Source: Moraxellaceae bacterium (GTDB lineage Bacteria; Pseudomonadota; Gammaproteobacteria; Pseudomonadales; UBA3067). From it: a stretch of DNA of 16,453 nt. How positions within the stretch are numbered: position 1 is the stretch's first letter; each line of letters starts with the position of its first letter. Both the position numbers and the translations under genes were made by a program. Where the stretch lies: positions 1-16,453 of the forward strand of contig NVTH01000034.1 in the NCBI GenBank assembly GCA_002401525.1. The letters run 5' to 3'. Shown piece after piece: positions 6,460 through 15,274 of the stretch. The notes under the pieces were generated by a model. That model ran no database searches and was not told where the DNA came from. It worked only from the letters and a program-made list of their open reading frames with translations.

Positions 6460-6597
6460 ATGAAAGCGTATTTGATACTTGATTTCAAGATTACAAACCC
6501 AGCACTGTTTATGGAGTATGTGCGAGAAATACCCCAGCATATGGAAAGACATAATGGAAAATATCTTGTGGAAGGCGTTAAGCCGGAAACAGGTTAA
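6460..6597 (+). pseudogene. DUF1330 family, truncated N-terminal half
   Basis: The 45-aa frame reads MKAYLILDFKITNPALFMEY, then VREIPQHMERHNGKYLVEG and VKPETG. This matches the first strand-helix-strand of DUF1330 (dimeric alpha-beta barrel) proteins, which normally have about 95 residues. It stops at TAA 6595-6597, and nothing in the following 150 bases restores the second half in any forward frame. AGGAG lies 13 bases upstream of the ATG, a long but usable spacing. It is probably a remnant left by a deletion, because half the barrel is not expected to fold. Confidence 0.65.
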
Positions 6598-6747
6598 TCT
6601 TTAGTGAATTAAACGAAGGGTAATAAGTACCATTGCGAAGTAGGAATGGTTCACAATGCAGGTGCAACCTGATATTGACTAGAATCAAAAATAAAAACTG
6701 ATGGTTTGACGGTGACTATGATTTGATATTGAATTCGCGGTCGCGCG

Positions 6748-7533
6748 TTAGTTTCGAGTCATGACGATGAGGGATGTTGAACTCTTACACTGGACCTCAC
6801 CGATTTTAGAATATTTTAATTCAATCTCTTTTAGTCTTTGTTTATAAACCGATGGATCAATTGCAAAAAAGACGGAATGACTCCGCTCGTGATAAATCTG
6901 CAGGAAATCGGCCAATTTCAGCGTTTTTTCATCCGTTAATTCAATGGTATTTTCGACTTGGTAACCGGCGCTCATTGCCAATTCTATAATTTCGTTCTTC
7001 GATGGGTGAGACTCTCGATACAATTCTAATGCTTCTGGCATTTCTGTGTAGAGGGTTACGTTTTCTAATTGCTTTTTGAACGGGGTTCTTAAAACAAAGC
7101 TATCGCCTTTTTTTTGAAGCGAACTGACTTTCTTAAAAGCCTGATCTTTATTACCGAGCAGGTGAATTACTGCCGACATAAAAACAGTATGGAATCTCGA
7201 GGTCGTGGACCATGACAGAAAAGGCGTTATGATTGAATGAGTGTTCGTTAATAAAGATTGATGTGCGCGCTGCTCGAATGCCTCGATCATCTCCGCAGAT
7301 TGATCCAATCCGAAGACTTGGATTTCAGTGTTTTTCATAGCGACGGGGATAGCGAACCTACCTGCTCCGCAGCCTATATCGATTAAGTTTCTCGGCCCTT
7401 CCCCAAGGTGGGTGAGCACGTCACAAACGTGGGATATCGTTTTATCAGTTGCATTACGATTTCCTTTGCCTAGAGCGGAAACGTAGTTCTGATCACTGAA
7501 GGCATCTTCTAACAGGGTTTTAGCTGCGCACAT
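6748..7533 (-). CDS. Class I SAM-dependent methyltransferase
   Basis: A Rossmann-fold methyltransferase of 261 aa. Motif I is LIDIGCGAGRFAIPVA (residues 50-65), the acidic ribose-binding residue is D77 in FGLDQSAEMI, and a motif like HTVFMSAVIHLLG (about 114-126) follows at the usual strand 4 place. The C-terminal part (ENVTLYTEMPEALELYRESH; KLADFLQIYHERSHSVFFAI) suggests its own substrate lid. The methyl acceptor is unknown; the general fold is shared by small-molecule methylases. AGGAG lies 11 bases before the ATG, and a candidate promoter is at 7644-7615. It has no partner in the same operon, since a remnant lies upstream. Confidence 0.85.
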   Translation of the reverse strand: MCAAKTLLEDAFSDQNYVSALGKGNRNATDKTISHVCDVLTHLGEGPRNLIDIGCGAGRFAIPVAMKNTEIQVFGLDQSAEMIEAFEQRAHQSLLTNTHSIITPFLSWSTTSRFHTVFMSAVIHLLGNKDQAFKKVSSLQKKGDSFVLRTPFKKQLENVTLYTEMPEALELYRESHPSKNEIIELAMSAGYQVENTIELTDEKTLKLADFLQIYHERSHSVFFAIDPSVYKQRLKEIELKYSKIGEVQCKSSTSLIVMTRN

Positions 7534-7614
7534 TGGGGTGCTCTACTCCTAGGTCTTGCCAAGCTATTTTATGAGTGACTCATCCGGGATTCAATCAGTA
7601 AATGGGTACGATAA

Positions 7615-7644
7615 AGTATAGATTGTAATACTTTGTTTTGACAT
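7615..7644 (-). promoter_or_regulatory. Candidate sigma70 promoter for the methyltransferase
   Basis: On the minus strand, ATGTCA (7644-7639, four of six matches to the -35 consensus) and TATACT (7620-7615, five of six to the -10) are separated by 18 bases, about 80 bases upstream of the methyltransferase start. The -35 overlaps the palindrome GACATGTC. On the plus strand the same place contains a perfect TTGACA, but no matching -10 was found there. Confidence 0.4.
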
Positions 7645-7770
7645 GTCTTGATAATAGCCGCCTAGAAGCACCCGATTGATATTAAATCAATCCTTGGATT
7701 CAAATCATAAGTGCATAGCGAGTCATAATCTTGTCGTAATATGTGACCTCCAGGTTTTTGATCCGACTTG

Positions 7771-8379
7771 CTACAAAAACCAACGCCACTCAAAGCTCAA
7801 ACTTTTCGGCACTGATCCGTATTCGCTTCCCAGACCAACAGGGTCGCTCTTTTTTCCTATGGGGAGGCCAATATTAATCACTAACTCTGCTTCATCGGCT
7901 AAGGAATAAGTTGCATTCAGAGCCAACAGTAGAGAGTGATTCAGTCGATTTTGAATCACCACTAAATCACCCACCCATAAAGGCGTGAATTCGTAGTTCA
8001 TGCCAATCGCGGCATATCGATTGGCTAGATAGGGAGAATCATTTGATTGAAAAATCGTGGGATATTCTTGTTTCGAGTCAGCGCCGAATCCATTATAAAA
8101 TAATTCCACGATTACACTTAAACCATTTTCCCAACGGTGTTCGAAACCCACGGCTAGCTGATTTTTTTGACCTTCGCCTATTTGCGATTTTGCGCGATGC
8201 CCTTCTGCTCGAATCCCTAACCAGTCGGTGAATTCTCCTTGCGCGGAAAAGCCATACATTGCTCGCCCACGAATCTTTCCGTGAATGAGTGTCCACTGAA
8301 AATCGCGCCATTCGTTAACGTATCCCAGAACGGAATTTCATGCCGAGCGCGCTGCGCTTAGCAATATAAACGCAGACAT
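7771..8379 (-). pseudogene. Outer-membrane beta-barrel protein, broken
   Basis: The readable part (from residue M at 8259) alternates hydrophobic and polar residues as in membrane strands: QLAVGFEHRWENGLSVIVEL, YAAIGMNYEFTPLWVGDLVV, SLLLALNATYSLADEAELVI. It ends in SLSFEWRWFL, the terminal aromatic residue expected for BAM-recognised barrels. Upstream the same frame stays open and protein-like (NSVLGYVNEWRDFQWTLIHG) back to TGA 8340-8338, and before that it reads MSAFILLSAARSA from ATG 8379. Either a codon mutated to TGA, or a short signal-like start was joined to the last third of a longer barrel by deletion. About 200 aa is short for this type, whose members usually have 350-450 by recollection. 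No substrate can be named. Confidence 0.6.
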
Positions 8380-8457
8380 TTTAACTTAGATTATTGGGTT
8401 GTGAGAGTTCTTCAAGTTGTTTTTGTTTTACGATCTAAAATTTGCGTTTTCTTCTGC

Positions 8458-8791
8458 TTATGAAGTTTGGCCAATTAACATCATAGAAGCAGCTTTTTGA
8501 GTGCGAGGGTTCACTGGTTCTAGGGTGTCTATGATGGTAAAGCCATCCCATGTCCCCTCTCGCCATTGATCAGCATTTCCGTCGCGTGTATTTTCTTCAG
8601 GATGAAGTGTTTGTACGATAAAAATACCCCCTGGGTTTAAAATTTGAGGAGTTACTTTGAATACGTGTTCCACTGATTCTTTGCCGAGAAGAGAAAAGTT
8701 GCGCACCGCCGCGTCATATCTTACAGGGAAGCGGTGGGGCGCCATTATCGCGCCATGAATTTATTAATTTTTGATCGTTTAAAGTCTTCAT
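8458..8791 (-). pseudogene. Second SAM methyltransferase, multiply deleted
   Basis: Two frames together carry pieces of one methyltransferase. From ATG 8791 the frame gives MKTLNDQKLINSWRDNGAPP, a typical N-terminus of a class I family (NDQxLIxSWxxNAxPW), and then stops. In another frame from about 8745 it continues RYDAAVRNFSLLGKESVEHV, then NPGGIFIVQTLHPEEN and QWREGTWDGF, the segment around strands 4 and 5. It then jumps to TIIDTLEPVNPRTQKAASMM, the family's extreme C-terminus. The SAM-binding motif I and about 80 residues around it are missing between the first two pieces, with a frameshift. A further stretch is missing after WDGF. It cannot be functional. Confidence 0.75.
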
Positions 8792-8828
8792 GCAATATTG
8801 TCAGTGGTGTTCTGAATTATTACAAGCC

Positions 8829-9203
8829 CTACTTGCTTTCAACAATATCCTCTTTTAAGCCGGATACAAATGCCACAATGTCGTCGCATTCTTGCTGTGG
8901 GACGGCGAGTGTTTCCATGGTGGCTCCAGCGTGACCGAAGAAGACCTCCCAGTCGCTTTCACTAATCTCCATTCCTTTGTGGGATAGTTTCATATCGCGC
9001 CCCGTGTAATAGACGGGACCCCCGGCGTTAGCGCATAGGAAGTCTATTAAGAGCTGTTTTTCCCTGTCGATGCCATCCTCGCCTCGATTTTTCCAAAACC
9101 GACCCAGCTGATCGTCTGCTTGCAGGCGAGGTAGCAGGTTGTTAGCAAATTCGCTTATTCCGTCATAGCCACCGAGACGTTCGTAAAGAGATTTATCGCT
9201 CAT
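8829..9203 (-). CDS. Group I truncated haemoglobin
   Basis: This 2-on-2 globin (124 aa) binds haem and probably handles O2 or NO in the cytoplasm. Typical motifs are SLYERLGGYDGI (residues 5-16), DDQLGRFWKNRGEDG (30-44), FLCANAGGPVYYTGRDM (55-71) and the proximal histidine H75 in LSHKGMEIS. The B-helix position that is usually Tyr appears to be non-aromatic (FANNLLPRL), as in some environmental members, so ligand chemistry may differ. Of two adjacent ATGs I choose 9203, which lies seven bases from AGAGG; 9206 is too close. The gene follows the second kinase by 58 bases on the same strand and may be co-transcribed, although a TATACT (9246-9241) could give it its own promoter. Confidence 0.9.
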   Translation of the reverse strand: MSDKSLYERLGGYDGISEFANNLLPRLQADDQLGRFWKNRGEDGIDREKQLLIDFLCANAGGPVYYTGRDMKLSHKGMEISESDWEVFFGHAGATMETLAVPQQECDDIVAFVSGLKEDIVESK

Positions 9204-9261
9204 CATCAATCCTCTTGTTGGTTTCCTTATCTTCAAGTTTAGTATAGATATAGTTATTATT

Positions 9262-12171
9262 TCAGCTCGCTAAGCGGGACTTTTTATCGACCCATTCTTT
9301 TAGTTTTAAATCCAATATTTTATAGGTAATCGGTTTAGCCAAAAAATCATCCATGCCGCATTCTTGGCACTTTAGTTTGTCTTCATCGCTAGTGTTGGCG
9401 GTGACGGCGATGATGGGTAGCACGCTGGATATTCCCTCTAATGCCCTAATTTTTCGGGTTGCTTCAAAGCCATCCATCACTGGCATTTGGCAATCCATCA
9501 AAATAAAATCGATCCCACCCTGCTTGACGATATCAACTGCAAGGCTGCCATTTTCGGCAATGATTGCTTCCATGCCAATTTTTTTGACGATTGCTTTCGT
9601 GACCATTTGGTTAGGAAGATTGTCTTCGACAATCAATACGCGTGCGCAACCAGAGTCGTTGGCGGCTATGACGTTTTCTGAACTCGATTCTGCGGAAGTT
9701 CGCTCCTCCTGCTCCTTCTCACCCAAAAACTTTCCAAGCACGCCACGTAAGGTATTTAGATTGATGGGTTTGGCGATAAAATCATTCATCCCCGCTTCCA
9801 GGCAGCGGTTGTGATCCTGAATCGAAGCATTTGCGGTGATCGCTACAATGGGAATATTTCTATAAGCTTTCTCTGATCCGCGAATTTTTTGTGTAGCCTC
9901 AAATCCGTCCATGAGAGGCATTTGACAATCCATAAATACCAAATCGAACGCTTCGTTTTCGAGTGCCTCCAGTGCCTCTTGGCCGTTATTCGCTTGCCCT
10001 AAATCAAGTCCAAATGTTGCGATCATATCGGCGCAAATAAGTTGACTAACGGAGTCATCCTCCACTATTAATACTTTACCTTTAAGGTGATACTGTATTG
10101 ACTGATAACGCGTGGCTTCAGTGGGTGTTTCGTTTTCGATTTCTGGATTGTCGATAAAGGACGTTGTTTCCTCGGAGCTGATTCTGAACCGCTCAAGAGG
10201 AAACATAAGTTCAATGCAAGTGCCGTTGCCTGCATTGTCTGTAATTACAATATCGCCATTCTGTAAGTCCATAATTTTTTTGCAGACCGCCATGCCTATC
10301 CCTAGACCGCCAAACTGGCGACTAAAAGTCTGGTCTGCTTGAAGAAATGGCTCCAGTATCTGTTTTCTTTTTTCTTCGGGAATGCCTATTCCTGTATCGT
10401 TTACGGAAAATACCAGCTGGGTGTTGCGGTCAATGTGTTTTTTAATACTTCCGCTAATGGTAATGCTTCCTTCTTGAGTAAATTTGATGGCGTTGGATAA
10501 TAAAATCTCTAAAGCCTTCTTATACTGGCCTTCGTCGGAATAAATTTCGATTGAATTTAACGATTCAATATTGGTGTACAAGGTCAGGCCTTTGCTTGCA
10601 ATACTTTGTTTATGAGCCTCAATGATACTCATGGTTAAACAATGGGGGGAAAAGTAGCGCGTAAAGCTTTCCGCGTAGCCGCTATAAAGTTCTGTAAAGC
10701 CAATGATGTTATTAATTAGATCGAGCATTTCTTGGGCAGATTTATGGGCTAAATCAGTATAATTGGCCGCCTCGTTAGAAAGCTCAGACTGATGTGATTT
10801 GGCGATCGATACGACTGAGTTTTCTAATAAAGAGAGCGAGCCTAGAACGCCATTAAGAGGGGTTCTTAGTTCGTGGCTGATGGTGGATAAAAATGCATCT
10901 TTTACTTCGTTATTGTTTTTTAAAGCCGCATTGTTTACTTCTAGGTTTTGTCTGATTTCTTTTTCTAATAAATAGCGTTTCTTTTTTTCATTGTTTATTT
11001 TATCGCCCACCGAGATAGACAATAAAATAGAGGTTAAAGCAAAGCCTAGAAAGGCGCCGTTTAATGTCCACCAGGAGGATTCAATTAAATTTAAACTTCC
11101 CAGTGCGAAAGGGATAATGGTAAAAAATATAGGCGAAAATGCCAATAGCCCTATAACGCCCTCTCGTTGTTTCAAATAGGTGGAATAGACAATGGAGGCA
11201 AGAAAGAATGGTGCGGCTAATCCGATTAATATGAAGGTTTCAGTCCACAGCCGATAACCGGTTGTAAAGTTAATTAAAGAGTTCAGCATGAATAATGCCG
11301 CGATACAGCGTGACAGTATCACCCATTTGGACATTCGCTCGTTTAAAACCAGAAAATCGGTGATAAATAATACCGAAAACACTCCGACGCTTGATGCGAT
11401 CCCCCAAAAATGCGTTGCTACCCAGACGTTATGATTGCCTAGATAGGGCTGAATTAATCCATGATAAAAGCCGGCGATAAAAATGACGGAAAAGATCCAG
11501 CCGATGTAATATCGATGGCCTTTGTCTTTTAGCGTAAAGGACAGAAAAATATTGTACAGTAACATTGTGAAAAATATGGAAATGAATATATAGGAGGATT
11601 TAAAATCTAGTTGCCGTTCACTAAGGCCGTACGGGACAGATTTAATGTTCAATGGGATAATCAAAGGGGTTTCAGAATGTATTTTTAAATACACCGTGGT
11701 AATATTATCATTGCTTGGTAAATAGAATTGAAAATTGTTGCTTGTTATTTCTCTGGTAGAGTAGTCTTCTAACATTCCGGTTTTGTATTGTTGATAGCCT
11801 GTTTCGCTAGGCCTATATAATTCAATGTAATCAAGAATTGGAAAATCAATTTCCAGGATCAATGCGTTATTTGAATTGGATTTTCTCAGATCCACGTAGC
11901 TCAATTTTAGCCAAACGGTAGCGCTAGTGAAGCCGAAATTCGCAATATTTTCTTTTAGCGGAGAAAATTTATTTTGAACGTCTTGCGTAAGAATATCTTT
12001 AATCGTCAGTGACGATTGTGAGTCCAATAGATGAGCGGTGAATGGAATAACGCCAAGAGTGCTATTTTCGTCGGTAAGTTGAATGACTTCGGCTGTCGAA
12101 TAAGACACGTTAAAAAACAGTAGCACCGCTAACATCAACTTAATTGAAACGCGGCTGGTAACGAGTTTCAT
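9262..12171 (-). CDS. Hybrid sensor histidine kinase, 7TMR-DISM, two receivers
   Basis: A membrane sensor of 969 aa. Domains in order: signal peptide (1-27), periplasmic 7TMR-DISMED2-like beta domain (about 33-175, with the YRPSETGYQ motif), seven-helix 7TMR-DISM membrane domain (about 192-388), short coiled coil, HisKA with H433 in STISHELRTPLNGVLGSL, HATPase with N560 and DTGIGIP (D592), and two receivers with phospho-acceptors D748 and D893 (both MDCQMP). No HPt domain is present, so a separate phosphotransfer protein is expected. The ATG at 12171 is chosen because it heads a signal peptide and aligns with the paralogue's start; an in-frame opening to 12255 would overlap the previous gene. 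The ligand is unknown; such beta domains may bind carbohydrates. Confidence 0.93.
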   Translation of the reverse strand: MKLVTSRVSIKLMLAVLLFFNVSYSTAEVIQLTDENSTLGVIPFTAHLLDSQSSLTIKDILTQDVQNKFSPLKENIANFGFTSATVWLKLSYVDLRKSNSNNALILEIDFPILDYIELYRPSETGYQQYKTGMLEDYSTREITSNNFQFYLPSNDNITTVYLKIHSETPLIIPLNIKSVPYGLSERQLDFKSSYIFISIFFTMLLYNIFLSFTLKDKGHRYYIGWIFSVIFIAGFYHGLIQPYLGNHNVWVATHFWGIASSVGVFSVLFITDFLVLNERMSKWVILSRCIAALFMLNSLINFTTGYRLWTETFILIGLAAPFFLASIVYSTYLKQREGVIGLLAFSPIFFTIIPFALGSLNLIESSWWTLNGAFLGFALTSILLSISVGDKINNEKKKRYLLEKEIRQNLEVNNAALKNNNEVKDAFLSTISHELRTPLNGVLGSLSLLENSVVSIAKSHQSELSNEAANYTDLAHKSAQEMLDLINNIIGFTELYSGYAESFTRYFSPHCLTMSIIEAHKQSIASKGLTLYTNIESLNSIEIYSDEGQYKKALEILLSNAIKFTQEGSITISGSIKKHIDRNTQLVFSVNDTGIGIPEEKRKQILEPFLQADQTFSRQFGGLGIGMAVCKKIMDLQNGDIVITDNAGNGTCIELMFPLERFRISSEETTSFIDNPEIENETPTEATRYQSIQYHLKGKVLIVEDDSVSQLICADMIATFGLDLGQANNGQEALEALENEAFDLVFMDCQMPLMDGFEATQKIRGSEKAYRNIPIVAITANASIQDHNRCLEAGMNDFIAKPINLNTLRGVLGKFLGEKEQEERTSAESSSENVIAANDSGCARVLIVEDNLPNQMVTKAIVKKIGMEAIIAENGSLAVDIVKQGGIDFILMDCQMPVMDGFEATRKIRALEGISSVLPIIAVTANTSDEDKLKCQECGMDDFLAKPITYKILDLKLKEWVDKKSRLAS

Positions 12172-12206
12172 CGTTATGATTATTTCACATGCAACGTTAA
12201 AAAAAT

Positions 12207-12227
12207 TGCGGATGAATAGCATTAGCT
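12207..12227 (-). repeat. Duplicated leader element of the second kinase
   Basis: On the minus strand this 21-bp block (AGCTAATGCTATTCATCC followed by GCA) differs at only two positions from 15223-15203 in front of the first kinase. It begins with the last codon and stop (AGC TAA) of the first kinase. The conservation of untranslated DNA shows that the duplication unit included the region upstream of the start. Confidence 0.8.
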
Positions 12228-15173
12228 GACCATGCGCGGTTTCTTGTCGCGCCACTGTTTTAGTGTTGAGTCTATTATTTGAAAGGAGATTGGTTTTGAC
12301 AGGAAATCATCCATGCCACAATCGAGGCATTTTTGTTTGTCCTTGTCGCTGGAATTAGCGGTTATGGCAATGATTGGGATTTGTCCTTGTGGTCCCTCTA
12401 ATGCTCTTATCCTGCGCGTCGCTTCAAAGCCGTCCATGACCGGCATTTGGCAGTCCATTAGAATAAAGTCTATAGGGCTTTGTTGGAGTCGTTCTAGCGC
12501 CTCGCAGCCGTTTTCTGCAAGGACGGTTTCCAAGCCTATTTTTTTTACAATGGCTTTCACTATCATTTGGTTAGAAATATTGTCCTCGACAATTAACACA
12601 CGTTCCAATCCGCTCTCGTTCGCCGCGCCTTCATTCGCGGACATTGCAGTTGCAACGTCATTGCTGGTCACCCTTAAATCATTCGGTTCAAAATCCCCTA
12701 AGAATTTATTCAGCATGGTTTTTAATTGGTTTAGAATAATCGGTTTAGGCATGAAATCGTTCATGCCTGCTTCGAGGCAATGATTATGGTCTTTAAGTGA
12801 CGCATTAGCCGTCACTGCTATGATGGGGATATTTCTATAAGTTTTATCACTTGCTCGAATTGCGTGAGTGGCTTCGAAACCATTCATGATGGGCATTTGG
12901 CAATCCATTAATATTAACTGAATCTTCTCCTTTTCCATGACGTCCAATGCTTCTTGCCCGTTGTTTGCGAAACAAAACTTTAAACCTAGGGCTTTAATCA
13001 TGTCACCGCAGACAATTTGATTAATAAAGTCATCCTCAACGATTAATATTTTGCCTTCGGATTGGATCGATTCTTGTTTGGGATGAGGAAAGGATTGGGG
13101 CGTGAAGGAGGGCTGAGGGCTATTCATTACGGCTTTAGTATCAACAACAGATGTTGCTGGGGTCAAGCTGACTGCGGTTCTAAATTGGGGGGCAGGGAAT
13201 AGTAATGTGATGCTGGTACCATTGCCGTTGTTGTCTGATATTATAATCTCGCCTTTTTGAAGATCCATGATTTTTTTGCAGACAGACATTCCAATGCCTA
13301 GGCCGCCGAACTGTCGGCTGAAAGATTGGTCGGCTTGATGGAAGGGCTCAAGGATTTCTTGCCTTTTTTCTTGCGGAATACCTACGCCCGTATCGCTGAC
13401 GGTAATGGATAAAACGGGATCGCCTTCGGCATGCTTTTCTATACGCCCTCGGATAGCAATGGATCCTTGATGGGTGAATTTAATGGCATTTTCTATTAAA
13501 ACCTCTAGGGCCCTTTGTTGCTGACTTTCATCGGCATCGATTTCGATTGATCTTAATGATTCAATTTCTATGTTTAACGATAAGCCTTTATTCGCAATAT
13601 TTTTTTTAAACGTTTTTATTGTAGAAGTGATTGACGTATAGGGGGAGAAATATTGGTTATGATCCTTTGTTTCGCCGTTATGTAATTCCGTAAAGCAGAT
13701 AATGTTATTGATTAGCGATAGCATATCTTGAGCTGATCGATGGGCCAAATCGGTATAGTTCATCGCGCCGGTAGAGTGTTCCGATTGATGCCGTATAGCA
13801 ATAGTCTCAACGACGTTTTCTAGTAGCGACAAGGAGCCTAAGACTCCATTGAGTGGGGTTCTAAGTTCGTGGCTAATGGTGGATAAAAAGGCGTCTTTTA
13901 CATCGTTGCTGGTTTGAAGTGCTTTGTTATTGGCTTCCAGCGTGGTTCTGCTTTGTTTTTCTAAGAGAAAACGTTGCTTTTTTTCGTGGTAAATTTTATC
14001 GCCTACCGAAGCGGACAATAGAACAGAAGTTAGAGCAAACCCCACGAATACACCATTAATGGTCCACCAGTTGGGTTCAATGAGATTCATGCTGCCTAGA
14101 GAAAAGAACATGAGTGCATAGAGCATGGGTAGAAATGCGAGTAGTCCGAAGTACCCTTCTTTTTGTTTTAAGTAGGCACAATAGGCGGTGGAGGCGAGGT
14201 AAAAGGGGGAAGTAACGCCCGCCAATACGAGCGTCTCAAACCATAAACGATGATCGGTTGTAAAAATTATGATTGAGTTGATTGCAAATATTGCAGCCAA
14301 ACAGCGGCCTATCATTGCCAGGAGAGGGGCGTTTTTGCTTAGGTTTAAAAACGAACTTAAAAATAATACCGAGAAAAAACCCACGCTTGAAGCAAAGCCC
14401 CAAAAATTATGGGTCACCCAGGTCAAATTGGAGCCTAGGTAGGGTTGAATGATGCCGTTAAGAAAACTAGTGATAAAAATTACTGATATAATCCAGCCTA
14501 TGTAATATTTATTACTTTTATCCTTCAGCGAAAAGGCTAGAAAAAAGTTGTAAAGTAACATAGTCATATAGATGATTATGAATATTAGAGGTGAACTAAA
14601 ATCCAGCTGATGATTTTTAATGCTACGTTCAATTGAGTGGATTTTTAAGGGGATAATTAAAGGCGTTTGCGATCGAATCTTTAAGTAAATGACATTCGAT
14701 TTTTTACTGCCGTGGGGTAGGTAAAATTGAAAAATATTACTGCTTATTTCTCTATTTTCATAATCCCCTAGTAGGCCTGTTTTTGATACTTGATAGCCCG
14801 TTTCGCTGGGCCTATAGATATCGATGTGGTCAAGGATAGGGGTGTCAATTTCGAGAATCAACGGGTTATTGATTTTGCGAATTCTTTGGTCTTGATAGGT
14901 TAATTTAAGCCAGACGGTGGTGTCTGAAAATCCGAAACTGGCTATTTCTCCTGTTATTGGCGAGAATTTATTTTGAGTCTCGTGTTTGAGAATATCATTG
15001 AGCGTTAATGTTGATTTTGGGTCTAATAGAAAGTCGGTATAAGGCGCAACGTTAATGGTGCTGGTTTCATCAGTGAGTCGCGCGGCCCCGGCTATCGAAT
15101 AACAGGCACCGCTGCAGAGTGCTATGACTAACAACGCTTTTATAGAAAAACAGGTTATAACCGGCTGGCTCAT
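12222..15173 (-). CDS. Hybrid sensor histidine kinase, 7TMR-DISM, two receivers
   Basis: Paralogue of the following kinase with the same architecture in 983 aa: signal peptide (1-30), 7TMR-DISMED2-like domain (about 34-180), seven-helix membrane domain (about 195-390), coiled coil, HisKA with H435 (SHELRTPLNG), HATPase with N562 and DTGVGIP (D594), and receivers with D757 and D907. All acceptor residues are intact. A Pro/Ser/Gln-rich linker (about 680-705) joins the kinase core to the first receiver. Similarity between the two proteins runs end to end, highest around HisKA, HATPase and receivers, lower in the periplasmic domain, which suggests different ligands feeding one output. ATG 15173 aligns with the paralogue's start; a GTG at 15194 would add seven residues. 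No HPt or output regulator lies in the window. Confidence 0.93.
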   Translation of the reverse strand: MSQPVITCFSIKALLVIALCSGACYSIAGAARLTDETSTINVAPYTDFLLDPKSTLTLNDILKHETQNKFSPITGEIASFGFSDTTVWLKLTYQDQRIRKINNPLILEIDTPILDHIDIYRPSETGYQVSKTGLLGDYENREISSNIFQFYLPHGSKKSNVIYLKIRSQTPLIIPLKIHSIERSIKNHQLDFSSPLIFIIIYMTMLLYNFFLAFSLKDKSNKYYIGWIISVIFITSFLNGIIQPYLGSNLTWVTHNFWGFASSVGFFSVLFLSSFLNLSKNAPLLAMIGRCLAAIFAINSIIIFTTDHRLWFETLVLAGVTSPFYLASTAYCAYLKQKEGYFGLLAFLPMLYALMFFSLGSMNLIEPNWWTINGVFVGFALTSVLLSASVGDKIYHEKKQRFLLEKQSRTTLEANNKALQTSNDVKDAFLSTISHELRTPLNGVLGSLSLLENVVETIAIRHQSEHSTGAMNYTDLAHRSAQDMLSLINNIICFTELHNGETKDHNQYFSPYTSITSTIKTFKKNIANKGLSLNIEIESLRSIEIDADESQQQRALEVLIENAIKFTHQGSIAIRGRIEKHAEGDPVLSITVSDTGVGIPQEKRQEILEPFHQADQSFSRQFGGLGIGMSVCKKIMDLQKGEIIISDNNGNGTSITLLFPAPQFRTAVSLTPATSVVDTKAVMNSPQPSFTPQSFPHPKQESIQSEGKILIVEDDFINQIVCGDMIKALGLKFCFANNGQEALDVMEKEKIQLILMDCQMPIMNGFEATHAIRASDKTYRNIPIIAVTANASLKDHNHCLEAGMNDFMPKPIILNQLKTMLNKFLGDFEPNDLRVTSNDVATAMSANEGAANESGLERVLIVEDNISNQMIVKAIVKKIGLETVLAENGCEALERLQQSPIDFILMDCQMPVMDGFEATRRIRALEGPQGQIPIIAITANSSDKDKQKCLDCGMDDFLSKPISFQIIDSTLKQWRDKKPRMVS

Positions 15174-15202
15174 TACAACTATTTTACATTCCACGATAAA
15201 AC

Positions 15203-15223
15203 TGCGGATTAATAGCTTTAGCT
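15203..15223 (-). repeat. Duplicated leader element of the first kinase
   Basis: On the minus strand AGCTAAAGCTATTAATCC followed by GCA lies 30 bases before the kinase start and matches the block before the second kinase (two differences in 21). The opening AGCTAA equals the last codon and stop of the first kinase. It could be the scar of an ancestral tandem copy, or a shared regulatory element. T-rich sequence follows in both leaders. Confidence 0.75.
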
Positions 15224-15274
15224 TAGCAGTTTTAAAGAGTGTTCGTTGTCAGGTTCACTGGAAGGAAACAATCA

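Noticed and set aside
8043..8311. ORFs on both strands overlapping the barrel remnant
   Set aside because: They are out of frame with the barrel-like coding sequence and have arginine-rich, low-information composition.
9353..9814. Plus-strand ORFs inside the kinase genes (also 12313-12783 and others)
   Set aside because: They are antisense shadows of the receiver domains; the paralogous positions give matching shadows because the coding strands are similar.
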